Source: Thermoproteota archaeon (GTDB lineage Archaea; Thermoproteota; Thermoprotei_A; Sulfolobales; Pyrodictiaceae). From it: a stretch of DNA of 53,027 bases. Numbering within the stretch: the stretch's first letter is position 1; each line of letters begins with the position of its first letter. Positions 31,713-41,080 of the stretch are shown here, piece by piece. The notes below the pieces were generated by a model that was given only the letters and a program-made list of their open reading frames with translations, was not told the DNA's origin and did no database searches. Position numbers and translations under genes: made by a program. The stretch lies in the NCBI GenBank assembly GCA_013153145.1, contig JAADEY010000002.1, positions 1-53,027 on the forward strand. The letters are read 5' to 3'.

Positions 31713-32753
31713 ATGGGCGCGCGAAAGAAGCATGCACCGCGAAGAGGTAGCCTAGGTGTAAGGCCCAGGAAGCGCGCCTCGAGGATAGTGCCGAGGATAA
31801 AGTCCTGGCCGGAGCTCGACGTAGAGACCCCGATGCCGCTCGCATTCCTCGGCTACAAGGCGGGCATGACACACGTGATAATGATCGATGACAGGCCCGG
31901 CACCACGACGCATGGAAGGGAGATATTCGTCCCCGTGACGATCGTCGAGACCCCCGACATGGTTGCAGCAGCTATACGCGTCTACGGCTACGACCCCAAC
32001 ATAGGCCTCTACACGCTGACCGAGGCGTGGGCCAGCCCCGAGACCCTCAAGGAGAAGTACAACGTTGACGTCTACAGGCTGGTTCCCAACCTCAAGCCGG
32101 GCGACCCGGAGAAGAAGGTCAAGAAGATGGAGGAGCTCCTGCCGAGGATATACGATGTAAGGATAATAGCGCTCACGAGGCCCAGGCTCGTGAAGGGGCT
32201 CGGCAAGAAGAAGCCGGACGCCATAGAGATAAAGATAGCTGGGGGCAGCATAGAGGATAGGTTCAACTACGCCGTGAAGCTCCTAGGCAACACGTTCAGC
32301 GTGCGCGACGTCTTCAAGGAGGGGCAGCTAGTAGACGTGATAGCGGTCACTAAGGGGAAGGGCTTCCAGGGAGTCATCAAGAGGTATGGCGTGAAGGAGC
32401 TGCCGCGCTGGCATAAGCACAGGAAGGGGAGCCGCAGCGGCCCGGGAACCAGGGGGCCTGCGACGACGTTCTCGTGGAGCGAGGTGCCGCAGCCGGGCCA
32501 GATGGGCTACCATAGGAGGACGGAGTACAACAAGAGGATACTCATGATAGGCGACGACGGCTTCAAGATAACGCCCGCCGGCGGCTTCCTCCACTACGGC
32601 GTGGTGAGGAACACCTTCGTCATGCTGGCGGGCAGCATACCCGGCACGCCCAAGAGGCCGATAGTGCTTAGGCACCCCGTGCGCCCGACATGGCAGCCTC
32701 CAGGCCCGCCCAAGATAGTCTACATCAGCCTCGGGAGCAAGCAGAGCAACTAG
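31713..32753 (+). CDS. rpl3: 50S ribosomal protein uL3
   Basis: 346 aa, ATG start. Archaeal L3: basic N-terminus RKKHAPRRGSLGVRPRKRA, FLGYKAGMTH, FQGVIKRYGVKELPRWHKHRKGSRSGPGTRGPATTF compatible motifs, GQMGYHRRTEYNKRI and a C-terminal LRHPVRPTWQPPGPP. Binds 23S rRNA near the peptidyl transferase centre. First gene of the main ribosomal cluster. Confidence 0.98.
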   Translation: MGARKKHAPRRGSLGVRPRKRASRIVPRIKSWPELDVETPMPLAFLGYKAGMTHVIMIDDRPGTTTHGREIFVPVTIVETPDMVAAAIRVYGYDPNIGLYTLTEAWASPETLKEKYNVDVYRLVPNLKPGDPEKKVKKMEELLPRIYDVRIIALTRPRLVKGLGKKKPDAIEIKIAGGSIEDRFNYAVKLLGNTFSVRDVFKEGQLVDVIAVTKGKGFQGVIKRYGVKELPRWHKHRKGSRSGPGTRGPATTFSWSEVPQPGQMGYHRRTEYNKRILMIGDDGFKITPAGGFLHYGVVRNTFVMLAGSIPGTPKRPIVLRHPVRPTWQPPGPPKIVYISLGSKQSN

Positions 32754-32780
32754 CCTCGTGACCTAGGAGGGGTGTGAACC

Positions 32781-33605
32781 GTGCCTCTCGGCTCAACCAT
32801 GTTCATGCTCCTATCGGAGCCCCCTAAGGTGAAGCTCTACGGAGTAGACGGCTCCGTGAAGGGGGAGCTCAGCCTACCCCCGGTCTACGGGCTCCCCGTG
32901 AGGAAGGACTTGATACGCAGGGCCTTCCTGGCGGCGTTCACCGCCAGGCTGCAGCCGAAGGGGAGGGATCCCCTCGCCGGCAAGAGGACTACTGCCAGGA
33001 GCTTCGGCGTAGGCCTCGGCATAGCCAGGGTGCCGAGGATACCCGGGCTGGGGAGGGCCGCCTTCATAAACTCGGCCGTTGGAGGCCACCTAGCCTTCCC
33101 GCCCACGCCCATGAAGAAGCTGAGGGAGGAGATAAACAAGAAGGAGATGAGGCTCGCCGTAGCCTCGGCGCTCGCTGCAACCGCCAGGCCGGAGATGGTG
33201 AGGGCCAGGGGCCACGTATTCACGGCCGAGACACTACCGGTCGTCGTGGAGGATGAGGCTGAGAGGGTCATAGTCCGGACCAGGGATGTCAAGGCATTGC
33301 TGGACAAGCTGGGCCTATGGCCCGACATCGAGAGAGCCATGAAGAGGAAGAGGTGGAGGGCCGGGAAGGGCAAGATGAGGGGGCGCCGCTACGTCGTGCC
33401 GAAGACGGTGCTCTTCATAGTCTCGAACCACCGCTCGCCGCTGGCAAGGGCCGCCTCCGTGCTGCCGGGCGTCGACATAGCCGAGCCGGAGCTAGTGAAC
33501 ATTAAGCACTTGGCGCCCGGAGGAGAGCCTGGCAGGCTAACCCTGGTCACGGCCTCCGCGCTTGAGAGGCTGGCTGAGAGGTTCAAGGACGTGGTCTCGT
33601 GGTGA
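32781..33605 (+). CDS. rpl4: 50S ribosomal protein uL4
   Basis: 274 aa, GTG start with AGGAGGGG upstream. YGVDGSVKGELSLPPVYGLPVRKDLIRRAFLA and the exit-tunnel loop region (AGKRTTARSFGVGLGIARVPR) are typical of archaeal L4, as are KKEMRLAVASALAATARP and YVVPKTVLFIVS. 27 bases after uL3; 6 bases before uL23. Confidence 0.98.
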   Translation: MPLGSTMFMLLSEPPKVKLYGVDGSVKGELSLPPVYGLPVRKDLIRRAFLAAFTARLQPKGRDPLAGKRTTARSFGVGLGIARVPRIPGLGRAAFINSAVGGHLAFPPTPMKKLREEINKKEMRLAVASALAATARPEMVRARGHVFTAETLPVVVEDEAERVIVRTRDVKALLDKLGLWPDIERAMKRKRWRAGKGKMRGRRYVVPKTVLFIVSNHRSPLARAASVLPGVDIAEPELVNIKHLAPGGEPGRLTLVTASALERLAERFKDVVSW

Positions 33606-33611
33606 GGGGGT

Positions 33612-33875
33612 ATGAGTGACCCGAGGAAGATCATTATAAGGCCCCTACAGACGGAGAAGGCTATAAGGCTCATAGAGCAGAACAATACGCTGACATTCAT
33701 AGTTGACCGTAGGGCAACGAAGCCGCAGATAAAGAAGGCTGTGGAGGAGCTGTTCAACGTCAAGGTAGCGAAGGTGAACACGCTGATAACGCCGAGGGGG
33801 GAGAAGAAGGCATACGTTAAGCTTGCGCCGGAGTACAGTGCCTCAGAGGTAGCAGCGAAGCTAGGAATACTCTAA
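33612..33875 (+). CDS. rpl23: 50S ribosomal protein uL23
   Basis: 87 aa, ATG start after [53 protein letters not shown] is the conserved core. It forms the docking site for SRP and SecYE at the tunnel exit. In most archaea uL2 follows; here uL23 ends its transcription unit and uL22 comes after a 149-base gap. Confidence 0.97.
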   Translation: MSDPRKIIIRPLQTEKAIRLIEQNNTLTFIVDRRATKPQIKKAVEELFNVKVAKVNTLITPRGEKKAYVKLAPEYSASEVAAKLGIL

Positions 33876-34024
33876 ACCCCCTGAAGGGTGGCAGCTTCAT
33901 GGAAGTCCCTGGGGACTGGGGCGTAGTCCCCGCCCCGTGGGATGAGCCAGCGGGGGCTCCACCCCTAGGCACCACCACTTTATAGGCCTGGATCTAGACG
34001 CGGCAAGGAGCGGGGAGTAGAGGC
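33876..34024 (+). promoter_or_regulatory. 149-base gap where uL2-uS19 normally sit; promoter for uL22
   Basis: The gap contains repeated short GGGG/CCCC blocks (CCTGGGGACTGGGG, CCGCCCCGTGGG) able to form a hairpin that may act as a terminator. A good TATA box CTTTATAGGC at 33978-33987 lies about 40 bases before uL22. The pattern fits a junction created when uL2-uS19 were moved away. Confidence 0.5.
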
Positions 34025-34501
34025 TTGCCCAGGTGGAGCTACTCAGTCAAGCAGCTGGATGAGGAGAAGACCGCTAAGGCGATGGTGTGGGATGCGCCGA
34101 TATCGTACAAGAAGGTCGTAGACCTAGCCAGGGTTCTGAGGGGGATGAGGCTCCAGGACGCCAAGAGGTTCCTGGAGGACGTCATCAAGGGTAGGCAGGC
34201 GGTGCCCGTCCGCAGGTACCATGGAAAGCAGGCCCACCACCGCGGCCTCGGGGAGAGGTTCGGCTGGCCGGCCGGCAGATACCCCGTCAAGGCGGCGAAG
34301 ATACTCTTGAAGCTCCTCGAGAACGTCGAGAACAACGCGGACGTGAAAGGACTAGACACGGAGAAGCTACGCATAATACACCTCGCAGTCCACAAGGGCC
34401 CCGTGCTCAAGAGGTGGATGCCCCGCGCATTCGGCCGCTCATCCCCCAGGTTCCGTAAGAGGAGCCACATCGAGGTAATCGTGGAGGAGGAGGAGTCGTG
34501 A
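34025..34501 (+). CDS. rpl22: 50S ribosomal protein uL22
   Basis: 158 aa, TTG start. Core AMVWDAPISYKKVVDLARVLRGM, VPVRRYHGKQAHHRGLGERFGWPAGRYPVKAAKILLKLL and the tunnel-loop end GPVLKRWMPRAFGRSSPRFRKRSHIEVIV. Overlaps uS3 by 4 bases (GTGA). Confidence 0.97.
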   Translation: MPRWSYSVKQLDEEKTAKAMVWDAPISYKKVVDLARVLRGMRLQDAKRFLEDVIKGRQAVPVRRYHGKQAHHRGLGERFGWPAGRYPVKAAKILLKLLENVENNADVKGLDTEKLRIIHLAVHKGPVLKRWMPRAFGRSSPRFRKRSHIEVIVEEEES

Positions 34502-35211
34502 AGATCAAGTCGTACTTCATAGAGAAGGCCATGATAAGGACGAAGATAGACGAGTACCTAGCCAAGAAGTTCTACCGCGCAGGCTACGCCGGCATACAGA
34601 TCATAAGGTTCCCCCTAGGCACGAGGATCTACATCGAGGCCGCCAGGCCAGCCCTCATCATAGGGAGGAGGGGCGAGACGATAAGGCAGCTTGCAAGGAT
34701 ATTCGAGCGCCGCTTCGGCCTCCAGAACCCACAGATAACCGTGAAGAGGGTTGAGGAGCCCGACCTCAACGCCCGCGTAGTCGCCTCAAGGATAGCAATA
34801 CTCCTCGAGAGGGGTGCACACTACAGGAGGGTTGCCCACATAATGCTGCGCAGGATAATCAACGCCGGCGCCATAGGAGCCCAGATAGTGATAAGCGGCA
34901 AGCTCCGAACCGAGAGGGCCAGGTACGAGAAGCTGCGCTGGGGCAAGGTCTACACCACCGGCCACCAGGTCGAGTACATGGTTGACAGGGCTGTGATGCA
35001 TGTACTGCTGAAGCCCGGTATATTCGGGATAGAGGTCGTAATAGTAAAGCCCATGAAGCCGGTCGACCACGTCGAGATAAGGAGCCCGGAGGAGGTCGCG
35101 GAGCAGGTGCAGAAGCTGCGCGAGGAGATGGCGGCCGCGAGGGCAGCCGCGATAAAGGCCCAGCAGCAGGAGGCGGCGGGTGAGGCAGGGGCAGCCGGGG
35201 GTGCCGCGTAA
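34498..35211 (+). CDS. rps3: 30S ribosomal protein uS3
   Basis: 237 aa, GTG start. N-terminal type II KH domain with RPALIIGRRGETIRQLARIFERRFGL, then LNARVVASRIAILLERGAHYRRVAHIMLRRI and the C-terminal S3 domain. The last ~25 residues are a low-complexity Ala/Gly/Gln tail. Sits at the mRNA entry channel. Start and stop both overlap neighbouring genes by a few bases. Confidence 0.97.
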   Translation: MKIKSYFIEKAMIRTKIDEYLAKKFYRAGYAGIQIIRFPLGTRIYIEAARPALIIGRRGETIRQLARIFERRFGLQNPQITVKRVEEPDLNARVVASRIAILLERGAHYRRVAHIMLRRIINAGAIGAQIVISGKLRTERARYEKLRWGKVYTTGHQVEYMVDRAVMHVLLKPGIFGIEVVIVKPMKPVDHVEIRSPEEVAEQVQKLREEMAAARAAAIKAQQQEAAGEAGAAGGAA

Positions 35212-35444
35212 TGGGCAAGTACATACTCAAGGTGGATGATATACGTAAGATGACCCCGGAGGAGAGGCTGAAGAAGCTGCAGGAGCTCCGTGAGGAGCTG
35301 ATGAAGCTTAGGTTGAAGGCTGTCACCGGCACCCTGGACAACCCCGGCATGGTTAGGGCTATAAGGAAGTCTATAGCGAGGATACTCACCGTTATGAGGG
35401 AGGAGGAGCTCGGCATTAGGAGGGGTAAGGAGAAGTCTTCTTGA
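35211..35444 (+). CDS. rpl29: 50S ribosomal protein uL29
   Basis: 77 aa, ATG overlapping the uS3 stop (TAATG). Helical hairpin with the L29 signature ERLKKLQELREELMKLRLKAVTGTLDNPGMVRAIRKSIARILTVM. Overlaps Rnp1 by 4 bases. Confidence 0.96.
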   Translation: MGKYILKVDDIRKMTPEERLKKLQELREELMKLRLKAVTGTLDNPGMVRAIRKSIARILTVMREEELGIRRGKEKSS

Positions 35445-35797
35445 AGCAGAACGCCTGGAACATTATATTCCATAACCTCATAGGCCTGCGTGTCCGCGTC
35501 CTCCTCCACCCAGACCCCGGCCTCCGCGGCCTCGAGGGAGTGGTTGTCGACGAGACGAGTAGGACCCTGCTAGTGGAGACGAGTAGTGGTAGGAGGGTAC
35601 GGGTGCTGAAGGATTCCTCCATGCTCCTTTTCCAGCTCCCCGACGGCGACTGGGTGCTTGTATACGGAGAGGAAATAAGTGGTGACCCCGCGGAGAGGCT
35701 GAAGAGGCTGGAGAAGCTACGGGGAGTGAGGTGGCTTGTCCGTAGAGCCGAGAAACATAGGCATCCCTGGAGTAAAGCCCCCGGAGAAGACCTGTAA
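35441..35797 (+). CDS. rnp1: RNase P protein component 1 (p29/Rpp29-like)
   Basis: 118 aa, TTG start. IIFHNLIGLRVRVLLHPDPGLRGLEGVVVDETSRTLLVET and RVRVLKDSSMLLFQLPDG give the Sm-like barrel of archaeal Rpp29, which with Rnp4 (p21) helps RNase P RNA mature tRNA 5' ends. Located between uL29 and uS17 as in most archaea. Its 3' end overlaps uS17 by 62 bases. Confidence 0.93.
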   Translation: MKQNAWNIIFHNLIGLRVRVLLHPDPGLRGLEGVVVDETSRTLLVETSSGRRVRVLKDSSMLLFQLPDGDWVLVYGEEISGDPAERLKRLEKLRGVRWLVRRAEKHRHPWSKAPGEDL

Positions 35798-36083
35798 GGA
35801 CCCCAAGTGCCCCTGGCATGGGAGGGTGAGGGTACGCGGCCTCATACTGAGGGGCGTCGTTATAAAGGCTAAGATGCAGCGCACCGTGGTCGTCGAGAGG
35901 GAGTACCTCTACTACAACCCGAAGTACCGCCGCTATGAGCGTAGGAGGAGCAGGATACACGCCCACAACCCGCCATGCATCAACGCCAGGGAGGGCGACG
36001 TCGTAATCATAGGTGAGACGAGGCCCCTCGCAAAGACAGTGCACTTTGTAGTGCTGGGCGTCGTCCAGAGGGCAAGCCACTAG
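35736..36083 (+). CDS. rps17: 30S ribosomal protein uS17
   Basis: 115 aa, TTG start inside the rnp1 3' end. IGIPGVKPPEKTCKDPKCPWHGRVRVRGLILRGVVIKAKMQRTVVVEREYL is the archaeal S17 opening, with two cysteines. The OB fold continues with INAREGDVVIIGETRPLAKTVHFVV. The long overlap with rnp1 is real because both frames are conserved. Confidence 0.95.
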   Translation: MSVEPRNIGIPGVKPPEKTCKDPKCPWHGRVRVRGLILRGVVIKAKMQRTVVVEREYLYYNPKYRRYERRRSRIHAHNPPCINAREGDVVIIGETRPLAKTVHFVVLGVVQRASH

Positions 36084-36084
36084 C

Positions 36085-36094
36085 CTTTAAAAGG
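36085..36094 (+). promoter_or_regulatory. internal promoter with palindromic TATA box before uL14
   Basis: The uS17 stop is followed by GCCTTTAAAAGGCC, a palindrome with a CTTTAAAAGG core about 35 bases before uL14 ATG. Spacing fits an internal promoter with a very short leader. Confidence 0.45.
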
Positions 36095-36126
36095 CCCTAG
36101 GAGAGCATGGTGAGAGGGAAGCATTC

Positions 36127-36543
36127 ATGCCGAAACGTGAGGCCGCGGGAGGCCCACGACGACGCATCAACACGGGAGTGCAGGTAGGCACCTATGCAAG
36201 GGTAGCCGACAACAGCGGCGCCAAGGAGGTCATGATTATAGGCGTTATAGGCTACAAGGGCAGGCTACGCAGGATACCCGCGGCCGGCGTAGGGGACATG
36301 GTAGTGGTCACCGTGAAGAAGGGGACTCCGGAGATGAGGAAGCAGGTTGTCAGGGCGGTAGTCGTAAGGCAGAGGAGGCCTTTCAGGAGGCCCGACGGCA
36401 CATGGGTCGCGTTCGAGGACAACGCCGTCGTCATAGTATCCCCGGAGGGTGCGCCGAAGGGCAGTGAGATTAGGGGCCCGATCGCGAGGGAGGCTGCCGA
36501 GAGGTGGCCCAAGGTGGCGAACATAGCAAGCATAATAGTCTAG
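36127..36543 (+). CDS. rpl14: 50S ribosomal protein uL14
   Basis: 138 aa, ATG start. [54 protein letters not shown] is the conserved L14 core, with [27 protein letters not shown]. Contacts the small subunit in a bridge. The N-terminal ~15 residues are basic. Confidence 0.98.
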   Translation: MPKREAAGGPRRRINTGVQVGTYARVADNSGAKEVMIIGVIGYKGRLRRIPAAGVGDMVVVTVKKGTPEMRKQVVRAVVVRQRRPFRRPDGTWVAFEDNAVVIVSPEGAPKGSEIRGPIAREAAERWPKVANIASIIV

Positions 36544-36559
36544 GCGGGGGTGGCTGGCC

Positions 36560-36982
36560 GTGAGGCTCACGGAGTCGAGGCAGCCTAGGAAGCAGCGTAA
36601 GGCCCTCTTCAACGCCCCGCTGCATAAGAGGCAGAAGCTGGTATCCGCGCCCCTCTCGCCGGAGCTTAGGGAGAGGTATGGTATCCGCAGCCTACCCGTG
36701 AGGAAGGGTGACGAGGTACTCATAATGAGGGGTGACTGGAAGGGCCAGAAGGGGAAGGTCGCAAAGGTCGACTTGAAGAGGATGAGGATATACATTGAGG
36801 GGATAACCGTTAAGAACGCCCGCGGCGAGCCACGCTACTACCCGATACACCCCTCGAACGTGATGATCGTGAACCTCAACCTCGACGATAAGAGGAGGAA
36901 GGAGATAATTGAGCGCAGGAGGAAGGGCCGCGAGGCCGTACTCAAGCTCATGAAGGCCGGTGGGGCGGTGAGCCATGGCTAG
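36560..36982 (+). CDS. rpl24: 50S ribosomal protein uL24
   Basis: 140 aa, GTG start. [27 protein letters not shown] and the KOW-type strand [36 protein letters not shown] are the archaeal L24 pattern. It initiates large-subunit assembly. Overlaps eS4 by 8 bases. Confidence 0.97.
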   Translation: MRLTESRQPRKQRKALFNAPLHKRQKLVSAPLSPELRERYGIRSLPVRKGDEVLIMRGDWKGQKGKVAKVDLKRMRIYIEGITVKNARGEPRYYPIHPSNVMIVNLNLDDKRRKEIIERRRKGREAVLKLMKAGGAVSHG

Positions 36983-37745
36983 GATGGGTGGTAGGAGGCA
37001 TATCAAGACCCTAGCCGCGCCAAAGTTCTGGCCCGTTAGGGGCAGGGTGGGGGTATTCACTGTAAAGCCGTCACCCGGCCCCCACCCCGCTATGAGGTGT
37101 ATACCGCTCCTCATCATAGTTAGGGATGTGCTTGGCTACGCTAAGACCGGTAGGGAGGCTAGGAAGCTGATAGCCGAGGGCCACTTCAAGATAGACGGGA
37201 GGGTTAGGAGGAACTACAAGTTCCCCGTCGGCTTCATGGACGTGATAGAGGTCGTGGATACCGGGGAGAAGTATAGGGTTCTACCATACCCGTCGAGGTT
37301 CTTCACGCTGCACAGGATAAGTGATGAGGAGGCCAGGTTCAAGCTGGGAAGGATAGAGGATAAGTCAACCGTCAAGGGAGGCCACGTCCAGCTACACCTC
37401 CACGACGGCCGCAACATACTGATAAGGGTCCAGGATCCACGCAACCCTGTTGAGGCAGCGAAGTACAAGACGCTGGGAACCGTGAAGTTCACCATACCGG
37501 AGCAGGAGCTCCTAGACTACGCCCCGCTCGAGGAGGGGAGCCTAGCGATAGTCTTCGGCGGCCGCAACGTCGGCAGGGTGGGCAGGGTCGTCTCGATACA
37601 GAGGGGTATGAGGAGGTACCGCAGCATAGTCACACTTGAGGACGTGAGAGGCGAGAAGCTCCAGACGAGCCTCGACTACGTGTTCGTCATAGCACCGCCG
37701 GGAGAGGAGCCCTGGATAAGCCTGCCGGAGGGTGCATGGAAATGA
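36975..37745 (+). CDS. rps4e: 30S ribosomal protein eS4
   Basis: 256 aa, ATG start. N-terminal [18 protein letters not shown]4-type RNA-binding region [44 protein letters not shown], and C-terminal KOW region [18 protein letters not shown]. Archaeal/eukaryotic specific. Overlaps uL5 by 4 bases at the preferred uL5 start. Confidence 0.97.
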   Translation: MARMGGRRHIKTLAAPKFWPVRGRVGVFTVKPSPGPHPAMRCIPLLIIVRDVLGYAKTGREARKLIAEGHFKIDGRVRRNYKFPVGFMDVIEVVDTGEKYRVLPYPSRFFTLHRISDEEARFKLGRIEDKSTVKGGHVQLHLHDGRNILIRVQDPRNPVEAAKYKTLGTVKFTIPEQELLDYAPLEEGSLAIVFGGRNVGRVGRVVSIQRGMRRYRSIVTLEDVRGEKLQTSLDYVFVIAPPGEEPWISLPEGAWK

Positions 37746-38305
37746 GCCTCCCCCTGCCACCCGAGCTTGTAGAGGAGATACGTAAGCGCTGGGAGCAGAA
37801 CCCGATGCTGAAGCCGAGGATAGTGAAGGTCACCGTCAATATAGGCGTGGGGGAGGCTGGAGAGAGGCTCCAGAAGGCGGCGAAGGTGGTTGAGCAGCTC
37901 ACAGGCCAGAAGCCCGTGTTCACGAAGGCTAAGAGGACGATAAAGGACTTCGGCGTTAGGAAGGGAGAGAGTATAGGAGTGAAGGTTACGCTGAGGAGGG
38001 AGAAGGCTATAGAGTTCCTCAAGAAGGTGCTTGAGGCTGTAGACTACAAGCTTAAGGCCAGCCAGTTCGACAGGCACGGCAACGTCTCCATAGGGATCAA
38101 GGAGCACATACACCTCCCAGGCGTGAAGTACGACCCCGAGATAGGAGTGTTCGGCATGGACGTCGCAGTGACCATAGAGAGGCCGGGCTACAGGATAGTG
38201 AGGCGTAGGAGGTGTAGAAAGAGGCATATACCGCGCCGCCACCGCGTCAAGCCAGAGGAGGCCATGGTGCTGCTTCACGACTTATTCGGGGTAACGATAG
38301 TCTAG
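37742..38305 (+). CDS. rpl5: 50S ribosomal protein uL5
   Basis: 187 aa. ATG 37742 is preferred because GGAGGGTG lies 7 bases upstream; ATG 37736 is too close to it. [66 protein letters not shown] is the L5 core. Binds 5S rRNA. C-terminal [16 protein letters not shown] basic end. Confidence 0.97.
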   Translation: MSLPLPPELVEEIRKRWEQNPMLKPRIVKVTVNIGVGEAGERLQKAAKVVEQLTGQKPVFTKAKRTIKDFGVRKGESIGVKVTLRREKAIEFLKKVLEAVDYKLKASQFDRHGNVSIGIKEHIHLPGVKYDPEIGVFGMDVAVTIERPGYRIVRRRRCRKRHIPRRHRVKPEEAMVLLHDLFGVTIV

Positions 38306-38336
38306 CCCCTATCGGGAGAGAGGGAGGTGAGCCTGC

Positions 38337-38501
38337 ATGGGGAAGTATAGGCCCCCGAGACACGTGAAGGTGGGTAGGGAGACGCGTAGGTGTCAGCGCT
38401 GCGGCAGCAGGGACGCCGTCATCCGGAAGTATGGCTTGAACCTCTGCAGGCAGTGCTTCCGCGAGCTGGCCGTAAGCCTGGGGTTTAGGAAGTACTCGTA
38501 G
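38337..38501 (+). CDS. rps14: 30S ribosomal protein uS14 (zinc-binding type)
   Basis: 54 aa, ATG start after GGGAGGTG. Short archaeal S14 with a complete zinc ribbon: CQRC near residues 19-22 and CRQC near 37-40. Starts [14 protein letters not shown] and ends SLGFRKYS. 31 bases after uL5. Confidence 0.96.
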   Translation: MGKYRPPRHVKVGRETRRCQRCGSRDAVIRKYGLNLCRQCFRELAVSLGFRKYS

Positions 38502-38524
38502 CCGCGTGGTGGAGGTGCCTGGTA

Positions 38525-38926
38525 ATGGTCATGCTTGATACCCTCGCCAACGCACTCGCCTCGATAATGAATGCGGAGATGAGGGCTAAGAACGAGGTAA
38601 TCATAACGCCGGCCTCCAAGCTCATAGCCTCGGTGCTGAGAGTGATGCAGAGAGAGGGCTACGTAGGAGAGTTCGAGTACATAGATGACGGCAGGTGGGG
38701 CAAGATAAGGGTGAGGCTACTAGGCAGGATAAACAAGTGCGGCGTCATAAAGCCGAGGTTCCCGGTATCATACAGAGACCTGATAAGCATGCCGGACTGG
38801 CTCCGCAAATACCTGCCAAGCAGGGACATAGGGGTACTGATAATCTCGACGAGCCAGGGAGTCCTCTCGCACAGGGAGGCTATAAGGAGGAAGATTGGCG
38901 GCATACTGCTGGCGTACGTGTACTAG
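38525..38926 (+). CDS. rps8: 30S ribosomal protein uS8
   Basis: 133 aa, ATG start. [67 protein letters not shown] is the archaeal S8 N-terminus; [15 protein letters not shown] is the conserved C-terminal loop. Central-domain small-subunit assembly protein. Confidence 0.97.
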   Translation: MVMLDTLANALASIMNAEMRAKNEVIITPASKLIASVLRVMQREGYVGEFEYIDDGRWGKIRVRLLGRINKCGVIKPRFPVSYRDLISMPDWLRKYLPSRDIGVLIISTSQGVLSHREAIRRKIGGILLAYVY

Positions 38927-39002
38927 CCTTGACGGTACAGCCTTGTTTTACCCCCCTCTGGGAGGCCTGGCTTCTAGGCAGGCTACGCGAGGTGCTACGG
39001 GG

Positions 39003-39569
39003 TTGGCGCGGATAGTCCACGTGGAGGAGAGGGTGCCCGTACCCGACAACGTGGAGGTAAAGATAGACGGCATGAAGGTGACTGTTAAGGGGCCTAAGGG
39101 GGAGCTGACGAGGGACTTCTCGCACGCCAGGGGAGTAATCATCCGTCTTGAGGAGGGAGAGGAGGGTAAGAAGGAGGTCGTGGTCGAGACCTACTTCGCG
39201 CACCGCAGGAGGAAGGCGCTGGTCGGCACACTGGCGGCACACATAGAGAACATGATAACGGGCGTGACCAAGGGGTTCAGGTACAGGTTGAAGATAATAT
39301 ACTCACACTTCCCCGTAACCGTGAAGGTTGAGGGAGACAAGGTAGTGATAGAGAACTTCCTCGGAGAGAAGGCGCCGAGGATAGCGAAGATAATGAAGGG
39401 GGCCAAGGTAAGGGTCGAGAAGAACGACGTAGTCGTGGAGGGGATAGATATAGAGGCCGTGGGCCAGACCGCGGCCAACATAGAGCTCGCCACGAAGGTC
39501 AAGGACAAGGATAGGAGGGTTTTCGTCGACGGCATATACATATACAAGAAGGAGGTGATGGAGGAGTGA
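39003..39569 (+). CDS. rpl6: 50S ribosomal protein uL6
   Basis: 188 aa from TTG 39003 (MARIVHVEERVPVPDNVEV). An open frame extends to 38895 but overlaps uS8 and lacks L6 character. Two L6 repeats: VEVKIDGMKVTVKGPKGELTRDFSH and VTKGFRYRLKIIYSHFPVTVKVEGDKVVIENFLGEKAPRIAKI. Near the GTPase centre. 4-base overlap with eL32. Confidence 0.96.
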   Translation: MARIVHVEERVPVPDNVEVKIDGMKVTVKGPKGELTRDFSHARGVIIRLEEGEEGKKEVVVETYFAHRRRKALVGTLAAHIENMITGVTKGFRYRLKIIYSHFPVTVKVEGDKVVIENFLGEKAPRIAKIMKGAKVRVEKNDVVVEGIDIEAVGQTAANIELATKVKDKDRRVFVDGIYIYKKEVMEE

Positions 39570-39961
39570 CCACGCTCGACCCGGCGGAGAAGGAGAGGCT
39601 CCTACGCCTAAGGAGGAGGCTTAAGGAGAGGAAGCCGGAGTTCCTACGCACCCTCTGGTGGAAGTTCCCCAAGTTCAAGAACGACCCGAAGTGGAGGAGG
39701 CCGAAGGGGATAGACAACAAGACCAGGCTCCAGCTCAAGGGCTACCCGCCGCCAGTCAAGATAGGCTACCGGGGCCCCGCGGCTGTACGCGGCCTACACC
39801 CCACGGGCCTCGAGCCAGTAGTGGTTCACAACCCCGAGGAGCTGGAGGGGCTGAACCCGGCGAGACACATAATACTAGTGGCGCACAGCGTCGGGCTAAG
39901 GAAGAGGCTTGAGATACTCAGGAAGGCGAGGGAGAAGGGGTTCAGGGTTAGCAACGGGTGA
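39566..39961 (+). CDS. rpl32e: 50S ribosomal protein eL32
   Basis: 131 aa, GTG start. RKPEFLRTLWWKFPKFKNDPKWRRPKGIDNKTRLQLKGYPPPVKIGYRGPAAVRGLHPTG compatible with the eL32 core, plus ILVAHSVGLRKRLEILRKAREKGFRV. Archaeal/eukaryotic protein. 6 bases before eL19. Confidence 0.97.
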   Translation: MTTLDPAEKERLLRLRRRLKERKPEFLRTLWWKFPKFKNDPKWRRPKGIDNKTRLQLKGYPPPVKIGYRGPAAVRGLHPTGLEPVVVHNPEELEGLNPARHIILVAHSVGLRKRLEILRKAREKGFRVSNG

Positions 39962-39967
39962 TGAGCC

Positions 39968-40420
39968 GTGACAGACCTTAGCCTCCAGCGGAGGCTTGCA
40001 GCCGAGATACTCGGGGTCGGGGAGAAGAGGATCTGGATAGACCCCGACCACATCGACGAGGTAAAGGAGGCTATAACCAAGGAGGAGGTAAGGAGGCTGA
40101 TCAAGGACAGGATTATACAGGTTAGGCCGGTGCACCCGCCGAGCAGGGGCAGGTGGAGGATAAGGCACGAGCAGAGGAAGAAGGGTAGAAGGAGGGGCCA
40201 TGGGAGAAGGAAGGGCGTCGCCTCGGCCAGGAGGGACCCGAAGGAGGAGTGGGTCAACCGTATAAGGAAGATGAGGAGGTACCTGCGCTGGCTCCGCGAC
40301 AACGGCGTCATAGACAGGAGGACGTATAGGAGGCTGTACATGTGGGCTAAGGGAGGCATGTTCCCCACCTTCGCGTCGCTGCGGAGGTGGCTGATAGAGC
40401 ACGGCTACGTGAAGCAGTGA
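39968..40420 (+). CDS. rpl19e: 50S ribosomal protein eL19
   Basis: 150 aa, GTG start. LSLQRRLAAEILGVGEKRIWIDPDHIDEVKEAITKEEVRRLIKDRII, then a very basic loop (EQRKKGRRRGHGRRKGVASARRDPKE) and YLRWLRDNGVIDRRTYRRLYMWAKGGMF. Typical eL19, with a long basic helix contacting both subunits. Confidence 0.97.
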   Translation: MTDLSLQRRLAAEILGVGEKRIWIDPDHIDEVKEAITKEEVRRLIKDRIIQVRPVHPPSRGRWRIRHEQRKKGRRRGHGRRKGVASARRDPKEEWVNRIRKMRRYLRWLRDNGVIDRRTYRRLYMWAKGGMFPTFASLRRWLIEHGYVKQ

Positions 40421-40428
40421 GGTGAGCC

Positions 40429-41052
40429 GTGTTGGCTAGGGGGCCGCGCTACAAGGTTCCTAGGAGGAGGCGTAGGGAGGGTAAGACGAACTACTATAAG
40501 AGGTACAAGATGATACTCTCGGGGAAGCCCAGGTTCGTCGTGAGGAAGACCAACAAGTACATCTGGGTGCAGGTAGTGGTCGCGAGGCCGGAGGGCGACA
40601 GGGTTATCGCGGCTGCGCATAGCAGGGAGCTGGTGAAGCGCTACGGCTGGCTAGGCGGCACCAAGAACACCGCCGCCGCATACCTCACCGGCTACCTGGC
40701 AGCCCTACGCGCGTTGAGGGCAGGGATAAAGGAGGCCATCATAGACATAGGGCTTCACCGGCCGACGAAGGGGGCCAGGGTCTTCGCAGCCCTGAAGGGC
40801 GGCGTCGACGCCGGGCTGAAGATACCGCATAGCCCCGAGATACTGCCGGAGGAGTATAGGATCCGGGGGGAGCACATAGCGAAGTACGCGAGCCTCCTCG
40901 CTTCGGAGAGGCCCGAGGAGTATGAGAAGAGGTTCTCGGAGTACCTGCGGAGGGGGCTTGACCCGAGGAGGCTGCCGGAGCACTTCGAGGAGGTGAAGAG
41001 AAGGATTGAGGCCGAGTATAGAGAGATTTTAGGGAAGCAGGCCCAGGCATGA
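40429..41052 (+). CDS. rpl18: 50S ribosomal protein uL18
   Basis: 207 aa from GTG 40429 (TTG 40432 equally possible), with GAGGTGAG upstream. [47 protein letters not shown] and [30 protein letters not shown] are the L18 5S-rRNA-binding core. C-terminal ~50 residues form a charged helix. Confidence 0.96.
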   Translation: MLARGPRYKVPRRRRREGKTNYYKRYKMILSGKPRFVVRKTNKYIWVQVVVARPEGDRVIAAAHSRELVKRYGWLGGTKNTAAAYLTGYLAALRALRAGIKEAIIDIGLHRPTKGARVFAALKGGVDAGLKIPHSPEILPEEYRIRGEHIAKYASLLASERPEEYEKRFSEYLRRGLDPRRLPEHFEEVKRRIEAEYREILGKQAQA

Positions 41053-41080
41053 GGGGGATTAAGGGATAGGTGTAGGAGGG

